A stretch of 64,000 nt of DNA from UMGS1696 sp045643285 (GTDB lineage Bacteria; Bacillota; Clostridia; Oscillospirales; CAG-272). Each line of letters begins with the position of its first letter. Within the stretch, counting starts at the first letter, position 1. The stretch lies in the NCBI GenBank assembly GCA_045643285.1, contig JAZUKN010000101.1:1-64000 (forward strand), in the 5' to 3' direction. Shown here piece after piece: positions 16,600-24,899 of the stretch. A program made the position numbers and the translations under genes. Under the pieces are notes generated by a model. The model saw only the letters and a program-made list of their open reading frames with translations, was not told where the DNA came from and did not search any database.

Positions 16600-18069
16600 A
16601 TGGAAACAAAATTATTCACCAAACGGTTCGATACAGGCGCGACTGCCGACGTCAGCGAGGACTTTACTCTGCCGGATTATCAGCCCGAGATACGCAGAGT
16701 AATAGGCGTGCGCGCTGCCGTCTCGGTCGACGGAAAATACCTCACGGGAGACGAGCTTGAGACCGACGGCGGCGTGACGTATACCGTCCTTTACACCGAC
16801 GAAAACGGGCGTGTCGCCGAGACATCGCAGACCTCGTCGTATACCGGACACATTCCGCTCAAAACCGACGAGGGCTTGTACGGCGCGAACGATATTGTCC
16901 TTTCGTCTGCTGTCGAGAACGTCTCATGCCGCGTGACTGCGCCGAGACGATTCACACTGTCCTCGCGCGTGCGTCTGTCTGCGCTTTCAGAAAAGCCAGA
17001 GGACTGCGGACTTAAGCTTTCCGACGGCGACGAATCGTCAGTCCGCCGCAAATGCGAAACACACCGCACGGCTTGCCTCACAGAGATTCGTAAACCTGCC
17101 GAGGTGTCCGGCACTATCCGCGAGCAGGCAGGCGCGAGAATAATCATGGCGCAGGGCGAGATCGTCATAAACGATGTTCGGATCTCACCTGCCGCGAAAA
17201 ACGAAGCCACCGTAAAGGGCGACGCACTTATCACCGTTCTTGTCGAAACGCCGGACGGAGGTTATGCGTCCTCTCGCGGAAGAGCGCCTGTCGACGAAAC
17301 CGTATCACTCCCCGACAATATTGCCGGAGAGAAAAACTGCGCGGCGGCGTTTGCAAACGTCGTCATGACTGAGCTTGACGCGGCGGAAGACGGCACCGTC
17401 TCCTGGCGTATGGAGTACGACATCGACTGCGACGTTATGAAGACAGCCGAATGCGAGGTCACGGACGACGCTTATCTCACTTCGTCCGACTATCGCCTCA
17501 CGGTGTCCGATTTCACGCCGTACACGCCTGCCGCGGCTGTGAACGGCAGGTTGACGCTGAACGGCACGGCGAAAAAACGTCCCGATACGGAATATCTCAC
17601 CTCGTGGGGAAGCGGCTTCGTTGACAGATGCACGGTAAACGACGGACGGCTGACGGTCAGCGGAAACGTGCGCGTGACACTCTGTTCTGTAGGGGATGGC
17701 GAGAGCGCGACGGATGAGATCGGCATCCCGTTCAGATACGAATGCGAAGCGGCGGACGGGGCAGGGGACAGCGAAGGCACAGGACTTTGCGGGAAGGTCG
17801 TCGTTACCGTTCCCGAAATAACGGTGCGTGACGAGGGAGAAAGCCTTTCCGTGACGGCTGAAACGGCGATCGCCGGGATCCTTCTCGGAAGTGAACAGAT
17901 AACAGCCGCCACGGCGATCACTCCCGTGAAAACCGATTCGCAGACCGATACGGACGAAGCCGTGATACGTCTTTACGTCCCCGATGACGGCGAGAGCGCG
18001 TGGGAAGTCAGAAAAAAATTCCGGCTTGCGGATGAAGCCGAAATGGAAGGGAAACTGTATATTATGTAA
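16600..18069 (+). CDS. SPOCS-domain (DUF3794) protein, SipL-like, LysM lost or degenerate
   Basis: 489 residues of repeated SPOCS/DUF3794 domains (EDFTLPDYQPEIRRVIGV near the start; SGTIREQAGARIIMAQGEI in the middle). In Clostridia such proteins (SipL type) act in the forespore/mother-cell coat interface and usually end with a LysM domain. Here the last 30 residues (DDGESAWEVRKKFRLAD) resemble the first part of a LysM repeat (GDTLWDIAKRF), then the protein stops, so LysM is truncated. GGAGG precedes the ATG. It is monocistronic, with a bidirectional terminator. Involvement in sporulation is inferred from the family. Confidence 0.85.
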   Translation: METKLFTKRFDTGATADVSEDFTLPDYQPEIRRVIGVRAAVSVDGKYLTGDELETDGGVTYTVLYTDENGRVAETSQTSSYTGHIPLKTDEGLYGANDIVLSSAVENVSCRVTAPRRFTLSSRVRLSALSEKPEDCGLKLSDGDESSVRRKCETHRTACLTEIRKPAEVSGTIREQAGARIIMAQGEIVINDVRISPAAKNEATVKGDALITVLVETPDGGYASSRGRAPVDETVSLPDNIAGEKNCAAAFANVVMTELDAAEDGTVSWRMEYDIDCDVMKTAECEVTDDAYLTSSDYRLTVSDFTPYTPAAAVNGRLTLNGTAKKRPDTEYLTSWGSGFVDRCTVNDGRLTVSGNVRVTLCSVGDGESATDEIGIPFRYECEAADGAGDSEGTGLCGKVVVTVPEITVRDEGESLSVTAETAIAGILLGSEQITAATAITPVKTDSQTDTDEAVIRLYVPDDGESAWEVRKKFRLADEAEMEGKLYIM

Positions 18070-18074
18070 AGAAA

Positions 18075-18114
18075 AAAGCCCTGAGGTCACATTCCAAAGT
18101 GATTTCAGGGCTGA
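18075..18114. terminator. Bidirectional terminator between SPOCS and ROK genes
   Basis: Stem AGCCCTGAGGTCAC / GTGATTTCAGGGCT with an 8-nt loop and an A-run on the left (T-run for the minus gene). Confidence 0.8.
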
Positions 18115-18130
18115 TTCTGTATAGTTGGGT

Positions 18131-19093
18131 TTACTGACCGAGGACAGCCGCACCGATGATTCCGGCGTCGTTGCCGAGCTTTGCGAGCTTGATCTCGGTT
18201 CTCGGAGTGCCTTCGCGCGTGTATGTTTCTGCGAATACTTTTTTGAGAAGCGGACGGAGAAGGTTTTCACCCTCGTGGCAAACGCCGCCGCCGATAACGA
18301 GAACATTCGGCTGGAAAATGTTGATAAGGTTCACGATGCCGCAGGCGAGATAAGAAAGATATTCGTCAACTATCTCAATTCCGAGAGCGTCGCCCTCTTT
18401 CTGTGCGTTGAACGCCGTGCGTGCGGTGATCTTCGAGAGATCGTCGCCGATCATATCGTCGATAAGTGTCTTTCTGCCTTCTGCTCTTGCCTTGACGAGA
18501 TGCTCTTTTGTCATGTTGACAAGTCCCGTTGCGGAAGAATAAGCCTCCCAGCATCCGCGTCTGCCGCAGGTGCAGGGTTTGCCGCCTTTTTCGATGACTG
18601 TATGACCAAGCTCGCCGCCTGCGAAGTTGAAGCCGGAGTAGACCTTACCGTCGATGACGATGCCGCCGCCGAGTCCGGTGCCGAGCGTGATCATTACGGA
18701 GATCGGAGCGCCAACCGCAACACCGGCGATAGCTTCCGCCTTTGCTGCCGCGTTAGCGTCGTTTTCAATGTAAACTTTTGTGCCGTCGAGAAGAGCGGAG
18801 AGCTTGTCTGCGAGCGGATATCTGTCAAACGGAATGTTGTTCGCGTATTCAACAACGCCGGTCTGGTTGTTTGCCGTTCCGGGAGTTGCGACGCCTGCGT
18901 ATGCGACGTCTGAGAGGAGAATGTTTTCTTCACTGAGCAGCTTCTTTGCGAGTGCAGCCATATCAGCGATTATCGCGTCGGCACCGCGTTCCGGCTTTGT
19001 GGGAACACTGCCTTTTTTCACGATGGAAAAGCTCTCGTCAACGATACCTATGGCGATGTTCGTACCGCCGAGGTCAACACCGATATAATACAT
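18131..19093 (-). CDS. glcK: ROK-family glucokinase
   Basis: 320 residues. It phosphorylates glucose (or a related hexose) with ATP at the 6-hydroxyl. The phosphate-binding loop is DLGGTN (residues 7-12). The ROK zinc motif CTCGRRGCWE lies at about 175-184, with the His of ELGHTVIEKGG completing the site. NDANAAAKAE and GTGLGGGIV are substrate/ATP motifs. There is no HTH, so it is a kinase, not a repressor. AGGAAGG lies before the ATG, and a promoter at 19128-19157. Substrate is inferred; N-acetyl-sugar ROK kinases share these motifs. Confidence 0.9.
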   Translation of the reverse strand: MYYIGVDLGGTNIAIGIVDESFSIVKKGSVPTKPERGADAIIADMAALAKKLLSEENILLSDVAYAGVATPGTANNQTGVVEYANNIPFDRYPLADKLSALLDGTKVYIENDANAAAKAEAIAGVAVGAPISVMITLGTGLGGGIVIDGKVYSGFNFAGGELGHTVIEKGGKPCTCGRRGCWEAYSSATGLVNMTKEHLVKARAEGRKTLIDDMIGDDLSKITARTAFNAQKEGDALGIEIVDEYLSYLACGIVNLINIFQPNVLVIGGGVCHEGENLLRPLLKKVFAETYTREGTPRTEIKLAKLGNDAGIIGAAVLGQ

Positions 19094-19127
19094 AATTACA
19101 CCTTCCTCAAACTTTACTTGAGTCTAA

Positions 19128-19157
19128 ATTATATAACATAATCAGGCTTTGTGTCAA
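19128..19157 (-). promoter_or_regulatory. Promoter of the ROK kinase gene
   Basis: Minus strand TTGACA (19157-19152), 18-nt spacer, TATAAT (19133-19128). Confidence 0.78.
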
Positions 19158-19875
19158 GTATTTTTTGTAATTTTTTACTCAAAAAAGTGAATTTTTTATC
19201 ACTCTTTCTCGTTGCTTTTCGTCGAATAGTTCAAAAGAAATTCATTTTTCCCACACAGATCGGAAGACATTTTTTGTGTCGAAAAGGGTTTTTGTGCAAC
19301 TTGTATATGTGTAAAAAAACCAGCATTAATTTTGTGCAGATTCAACAAATATTATGCAAGTGATACGCCCGTTGAACGAATCCCGATTCTGCGAGACGGC
19401 ACGAAATTATGGTAAACAAAAATTACAATACGAAAATAATGCACAATAAAATTACTGATACTCGCTTGATATGTTGTTGACAACTTACATATATTCTTCG
19501 ATACATACTTACATATGAGTAAATTTCGCTTACATAAATCCAAGAAAGATAGCGACAAGTTTCACTGCGGCTGAGACGTATCCGCCACGGGTATATAATA
19601 TGTATATTTTCTTGCATATTCTGCCGCCGACACCTTATTTTTGATTCCGACAATATACTCCATTTCCCTTGACTTTTTCGCCACCTTGTGGTACTATTAT
19701 GATACGTCAAAATAGGCGGTACTGTCGAAGTATGCCTATTGCCGGAAAAAGCGCGGAAATGTGCCGATCCCGGCGGAAAATATGTTTTCGACAATTCTTG
19801 TCCGAGAATATAACCCCATAGCGGGGGAGCCGATGACGATCTGACGGCTCAAAATCTTGCAGGAGGAAGGTTCCT
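19158..19875 (+). other. Long leader/regulatory region of the ABC operon
   Basis: About 720 bp without a convincing gene, AT-rich and unlike the mosaic elements. A direct repeat ACTTACATAT occurs near 19484 and 19508. A candidate promoter is TTGACT (19669-19674), 17-nt spacer, TACTAT (19692-19697), leaving a leader of about 170 nt. Within the leader, ATAGGC and GCCTAT (about 19711-19740) can pair. AGGAGGAAGG lies just before the ATG at 19876. No known riboswitch was recognised. Confidence 0.45.
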
Positions 19876-22800
19876 ATGACAAAAACCACAAGCAAACGGC
19901 TGATCTCGCTTGTTCTGGTTCTCCTCATGGCTCTTTCGGTGTTCCCGACCTTTGCGGCGGCGGAAGCAACGAAAGCGACTGAAGGAAAATCGTCTCTCAA
20001 GGATATCAGCGACTCTCTGAACTCCAAGCCCTATTCCGATTATCAGGAACAGTACGCTTCGGTTCCGAGAGCAAAGAAAGAAATCATCATCAAGGCTGCC
20101 GACTATGACACCGAAAACACGACGGCGGAAGTATCCGTTGTCCGTGACTACGAGGGCAAGAGCGGCGAATCCCTTATGGTGGGAGACACGGGCATAGTTA
20201 CATGGAAAGTGAACGTTCCCGAAGACGGTCTCTACGCAATAAGAACGGATTACATCTCAGTTACCGACAAGACAAACTCGATCGAAAGAGTTTTCTACAT
20301 AAACGGTACCGTTCCGTTCGCAGAAGCACGTTATCTTCTTCTGAAGAAGTCGTGGGTCAACCATTATGCCGAAAACGGCAGATTCGAGCTTGACGTCAAC
20401 GGTAACGAGCTTCGCCCGAGAGCATACGTTCTCCACGAATGGCAGGAGTACGAGCTGATCGACTCCAACGGTTACTACGCAAACCCGTTCGAGTTCTACT
20501 TCACAAAGGGTGAGAACACTATCGCCTTTGAGGGAGTCCGCGAACCGGTCATCCTCAACACGATCACCCTATATCCTTACGAGGACAAGATCTCTTACGA
20601 AGAATACGTCGCAGGAAAGACGGAAGCCGTCGCTGAGCCTATCCACCTCAACGCAGAAATGCCGTCGAAGACCTCCGACTTCACTATTTACCCGATCTAC
20701 GACCGTAAATCCGCTATTTCCGAGCCGCAGGACGCCGCAAAGATCATGCTCAACTCCATAGGCAGCGAAAAGTGGCAGACCCCGGGTCAGTGGATCGAAT
20801 ACGAATTTGATATAGAGAGCGCAGGTCTTTACGAGATCGTATTCAGGTACAGACAGGATGAGCTTTCCGGTATGTACACGTCGAGAAGAATATACATCGA
20901 CGGAGAAGTACCGTTTGAAGAAGCAAACTACATCAAGTTCAACTATGACTCAAAGTGGCAGGTCGAGGCTGCAACCGACGAGGCTACGACATTTGAGTTC
21001 TACTTTGAACCCGGCAAGCACACTCTTCGCCTGGAAGTAACGCTCGGTGAAATGGGTCCGATAGTCCGTAAGGTGACGAACATCATGAAGGCTATCAACA
21101 ACGACTACCTTGAGATCCTCAAGCTGACGGGCGCTGAACCCGATGAATACCGTGACTACGGTTTCGGCAGAGTGCTTCCCGATGTTGTCATCGACCTTCT
21201 TGATCAGTCGAACAACCTTTACGACGTAATTTCCTACGTCGAAAATATGGCGAACATCAAGTCCGAAAACTCTGCTACTCTTGAACAGATCGCAAGAGTG
21301 CTTCAGAAAATGGGTACGAACGAGAGCGAGATCGCAAAGAACATCGGTGAGCTTAAATCCGACGTAGGTACTCTCGGTGAATGGGTAAACACAGTAAAGA
21401 ACCAGCCCGTAGAGATCGACTGGATCGACATTCAGCCTGCATCCGCAGAAAAGAAGGTCGCGGAAGCAGGATTCTTCAAATCGTTCTGGTACGAAATAAA
21501 GCAGTTCTTTGTTTCGTTCTTCACCGACTATAACTCTCTCGGTGCGTCCGACGAAGACGAAAAGAACAAGAAGTCGTCCGAAGTTGAAGTTTGGGTTACG
21601 ACAGGCCGTGACCAGGCACAGATCATGCGTAACCTCATAGATAACAACTTCTCGCCGAACAATGACGTAAACGCAAACCTCAAGCTCGTTGCAGGCGGCA
21701 CGCTTCTTCCGTCCGTTCTCGCGGGAGTAGGTCCCGACGTTGCACTTCCGGGTGCCGGCGCAGACCCGATCCAGTACGCTATCCGTTCCGCAGTTCTTGC
21801 GCTGAACCCCGAAGCGTATGAGGACGAAGAGGACGAAGACGAAGACACTATCGCATACAACGCGGATATGCGCGAGGTATTCTCCAATTTCGGCGAAGTC
21901 ACACAGAGATTCGAGGAATCCGCACTGATCCCGCTTACACTTTACGGAAAGACATACGGCCTGCCGGACGGTCAGTCGTGGCCGATGATGTTCTACCGTA
22001 CAGATATTCTCGCCGACCTCGGTGTTGACGTTCCCGAAACATGGGACGACCTGCTCGCACTTATCCCGGTGCTCCAGTTCAACAATATGACGCTTGGTAT
22101 GCCGAGCGGTGCAACACTTTACATCTACCAGAGAAACGGACAGCTCTGGGCGGATGACGGCATGAGAATCAACCTTGACTCGAACCTCTCGCTTGAAGCG
22201 TTCGAGACAATGACGAATATGTTCACGCAGTATTCGCTTCCCGTTACGTTCGACGCCGCAAACCGTTTCAGAACGGGCGAGATGCCGATATTCATTTCCG
22301 ACTACACGACTTACAATAACATCATCATCTTCGCAACGGAAATTGCAGGTCTGTGGGAGTTCGGTCCGATTCCGGGTACAAGACAGCCGGACGGCTCTAT
22401 AAATAATGTGGCGATCGGATCAACAAGCGCACTCGTTATGATGCGCGGCGTTCACGATCCGAAGGCAGCATGGACGTTCATGTGCTGGTACACCGACAAG
22501 GATTTCCAGGTCGACTACTCGAACGAACTCGTTGCACTTCTCGGCCCTGCCGGAAAGAACGCAACGGCTAACATCGAAGCTCTTGAAGAACTTCCGTGGA
22601 CTTCGAGAGAGTACAGCCAGCTTATGAAGCAGATGGATAACACGACGGGCATACCGAACTATCCCGGCTCGTACATCATCGACCGTTATACGCAGTTCGC
22701 ATTCAACGCGGCTTATAATAACAGCGCAGACCCGGTTGACTCGCTTCTCGGAAATATCAATGCGATCAACAAGGAAGTAACACGTAAGAGAACAGAATTT

Positions 22801-23055
22801 AACCTCGAAACGCTTGAGATCGGTCAGACGCTTGCGTCCAAGAGACTCGGTCAGGCGGCAGAGGCTATCGAAGCTCTCGAAGATTATAAGGATACCAAGG
22901 AAGTCGCAGCAGCATCCGCAGCTATCGAAAGCGAAGACATCGAAGAGCTTCGTGCGGCAGCCGCAGGACTCTCGACATCCGTACCCGAACTCAAAGAGAT
23001 CGCCGGTTATCTCACAGATGCGGCGAACGCTCTTGAGTCATATATAAATAAATGA
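19876..23055 (+). CDS. Secreted carbohydrate-binding / ABC solute-binding fusion protein
   Basis: 1059 residues. Signal peptide 1-28 (LVLVLLMALSVFPTFAAA), with no lipobox cysteine. Two related beta-sandwich modules lie at about 75-240 and 260-400 (GDTGIVTWKVNVPEDGLYAI; TPGQWIEYEFDIESAGLYEI), resembling CBM6/CBM35-type domains. A helical linker (about 425-560) follows. From about 568 there is a sugar-type extracellular solute-binding domain (EVEVWVTTGRDQAQIM; YGLPDGQSWPMMFYRTDIL; VPETWDDLLALIP). The C-terminal 80 residues are helical and Ala/Glu-rich. It should present substrate to the permeases encoded next. Usual binding proteins are about 430 residues and lipid-anchored, so this one is more than twice as long and how it stays at the membrane is unclear. 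Confidence 0.85.
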   Translation: MTKTTSKRLISLVLVLLMALSVFPTFAAAEATKATEGKSSLKDISDSLNSKPYSDYQEQYASVPRAKKEIIIKAADYDTENTTAEVSVVRDYEGKSGESLMVGDTGIVTWKVNVPEDGLYAIRTDYISVTDKTNSIERVFYINGTVPFAEARYLLLKKSWVNHYAENGRFELDVNGNELRPRAYVLHEWQEYELIDSNGYYANPFEFYFTKGENTIAFEGVREPVILNTITLYPYEDKISYEEYVAGKTEAVAEPIHLNAEMPSKTSDFTIYPIYDRKSAISEPQDAAKIMLNSIGSEKWQTPGQWIEYEFDIESAGLYEIVFRYRQDELSGMYTSRRIYIDGEVPFEEANYIKFNYDSKWQVEAATDEATTFEFYFEPGKHTLRLEVTLGEMGPIVRKVTNIMKAINNDYLEILKLTGAEPDEYRDYGFGRVLPDVVIDLLDQSNNLYDVISYVENMANIKSENSATLEQIARVLQKMGTNESEIAKNIGELKSDVGTLGEWVNTVKNQPVEIDWIDIQPASAEKKVAEAGFFKSFWYEIKQFFVSFFTDYNSLGASDEDEKNKKSSEVEVWVTTGRDQAQIMRNLIDNNFSPNNDVNANLKLVAGGTLLPSVLAGVGPDVALPGAGADPIQYAIRSAVLALNPEAYEDEEDEDEDTIAYNADMREVFSNFGEVTQRFEESALIPLTLYGKTYGLPDGQSWPMMFYRTDILADLGVDVPETWDDLLALIPVLQFNNMTLGMPSGATLYIYQRNGQLWADDGMRINLDSNLSLEAFETMTNMFTQYSLPVTFDAANRFRTGEMPIFISDYTTYNNIIIFATEIAGLWEFGPIPGTRQPDGSINNVAIGSTSALVMMRGVHDPKAAWTFMCWYTDKDFQVDYSNELVALLGPAGKNATANIEALEELPWTSREYSQLMKQMDNTTGIPNYPGSYIIDRYTQFAFNAAYNNSADPVDSLLGNINAINKEVTRKRTEFNLETLEIGQTLASKRLGQAAEAIEALEDYKDTKEVAAASAAIESEDIEELRAAAAGLSTSVPELKEIAGYLTDAANALESYINK

Positions 23056-23072
23056 AGGAAAGGAGAGTAATC

Positions 23073-24017
23073 ATGGGTAAAAATACACCTAAACAGGTCA
23101 AAACGCATCACGATATGACCAAAGCGGAGTGGACGTGGTTCCTTATCAAGAGAAACAAGATAGCTTATTTCATGGTAGCGCCGTTTATGATTCTCTTCCT
23201 TATCTTCACGATCATTCCGATCGCAGCATCCCTCTTCCTCAGCTTCACGTCGTTCAATATGCTTGAACCTCCGAAGTTCATCTTCCTTGATAACTACATT
23301 TCACTGTTCCTCGATGACGACCTCTTCATCACGGCTCTGAAGAATACTCTGATCTTCGCCGCTGTAACAGGTCCGGCGTCGTACATCATCTCTTTCGTGG
23401 TTGCGTGGTTCATCAATGAGCTTCCTCCGAAGATCCGTTCGATCGTAACGCTTATCTTCTACGCACCGTCAATCGCCGGAGACGTATACCTCATCTGGAA
23501 GTACCTCTTCTCCTCCGACTCCTACGGTATCGTAAACGGTTTCCTCATGGATATGGGACTGATCGACGCACCTATCCTATGGTTCCAGAACCCGAAATAC
23601 ATCATGACGCTATGTATCATCGTTGCACTGTGGACGTCGCTCGGTACATCGTTCCTTGCATTTATCGCAGGTCTCCAGGGCATTGATAAAGCGCAGTTCG
23701 AGGCGGCAGCCATCGACGGCGTAAAGAGCAGATGGCAGGAGCTTTGGTATGTAACGCTTCCGAATATGAAGGAACAGCTCATGTTCGGTGCCGTGCTCTC
23801 GATCACAGGCTCGTTCGGATTCGGCGGCATCGTTACGTCCCTCGCAGGCAATCCTCCGACAGATTACGTTGGTTACACGCTGTCCCACCACCTAGGTGAA
23901 TATCAGAGCAACCGTTGGGAGGTCGGATACGCATCCGCGATCTCCTTCATACTGTTCCTCATGATGATCGGTGCGAACGTGCTCGTAACTAAACTGATCA
24001 GGAAGTTAGGTGAATAA
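23073..24017 (+). CDS. Sugar ABC transporter permease, MalF type (pair 1)
   Basis: 314 residues, six membrane spans. It has the EAA loop contacting the ATPase: EAAAIDGVKSRWQELWYVTLP. The start is ATG 23073, which has AAAGGAG seven bases upstream; an earlier in-frame ATG at 23052 overlaps the previous stop and has no ribosome site. It forms the translocation pore together with the next gene. No ATPase gene lies in the operon, so a shared MsmX-type ATPase encoded elsewhere is expected. Confidence 0.9.
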   Translation: MGKNTPKQVKTHHDMTKAEWTWFLIKRNKIAYFMVAPFMILFLIFTIIPIAASLFLSFTSFNMLEPPKFIFLDNYISLFLDDDLFITALKNTLIFAAVTGPASYIISFVVAWFINELPPKIRSIVTLIFYAPSIAGDVYLIWKYLFSSDSYGIVNGFLMDMGLIDAPILWFQNPKYIMTLCIIVALWTSLGTSFLAFIAGLQGIDKAQFEAAAIDGVKSRWQELWYVTLPNMKEQLMFGAVLSITGSFGFGGIVTSLAGNPPTDYVGYTLSHHLGEYQSNRWEVGYASAISFILFLMMIGANVLVTKLIRKLGE

Positions 24018-24018
24018 C

Positions 24019-24891
24019 ATGGGAAAAATGAGAACAAGAAGACACCAGGTCGTCCTTAACCGCTCTGCAGGCGGAGACGCCGGTATCACAATAATCCTTG
24101 CAATCTTCGGTGTATTCATGTTTTTGCCTATGTACTACACCGTCGTTCAGTCACTCAAGCCTCTTAACGAGCTGTTCTACTTCCCGCCGAGATTCTACGC
24201 TGTCAAGCCTACGTTCGACAACTTCAAGGATCTGTTCAACTTAATGGGCGACTCGTGGGTACCGTTCTCACGTTACATCTTCAATACGGTGCTTATCTCC
24301 GTAGGCGGTACGTTCGGTAACCTCGTTCTTTCGTCGATATGCGCTTACGCACTCGCAAAGATCGACTTCCCCGGCGGAAAACAGTGCTTCTGGCTTATTC
24401 AGAAATCCCTTATGTTTACGGCTACCGTTACCGGTATCGTAAACTTCATCACAATGTCGGCGCTCGGCTGGGTCGATACATACTTCGCAATCATCGTTCC
24501 GGCATGGTGCTCGACGCTCGGCCTGTACCTCATGAAAAACTTCATGGAATCGAACGTTTCGACTGCCGTTCTTGAGTCCGCGCGTCTTGACGGCGCAAGC
24601 GAACTCAGAACGTTCTGGTCGATAGCGATGCCTATGGTAAAACCGGCATGGCTGACGCTTATCATTTACTCGTTCCAGGGACTTTGGGGACAGGGCGCAT
24701 CCGCGTTCGTTTACTCCGAGCAGTTAAAGACTCTCAACTACGCTATCGGTCAGATCACCGCCGCAGGTATTACCCGTTCCGGTGCATCCGCCGCATCCAC
24801 CGTTGTTATGATGATCGTGCCGATCCTCGTCTTCGTCGTATCGCAGTCGAACATCATTGAAACGATGGGTTCCAGCGGTATGAAGGACTAA
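24019..24891 (+). CDS. Sugar ABC transporter permease, MalG type (pair 1)
   Basis: 290 residues with six predicted spans and the EAA motif in the form LESARLDGASELRTFWSIAMP. The best start is ATG 24019, one base after the previous stop; GTG 24010 in the same frame is possible and would overlap. It is the partner of the MalF-type permease. The C-terminus ends NIIETMGSSGMKD, as usual for this family. Confidence 0.9.
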   Translation: MGKMRTRRHQVVLNRSAGGDAGITIILAIFGVFMFLPMYYTVVQSLKPLNELFYFPPRFYAVKPTFDNFKDLFNLMGDSWVPFSRYIFNTVLISVGGTFGNLVLSSICAYALAKIDFPGGKQCFWLIQKSLMFTATVTGIVNFITMSALGWVDTYFAIIVPAWCSTLGLYLMKNFMESNVSTAVLESARLDGASELRTFWSIAMPMVKPAWLTLIIYSFQGLWGQGASAFVYSEQLKTLNYAIGQITAAGITRSGASAASTVVMMIVPILVFVVSQSNIIETMGSSGMKD

Positions 24892-24899
24892 GGAGGAAT

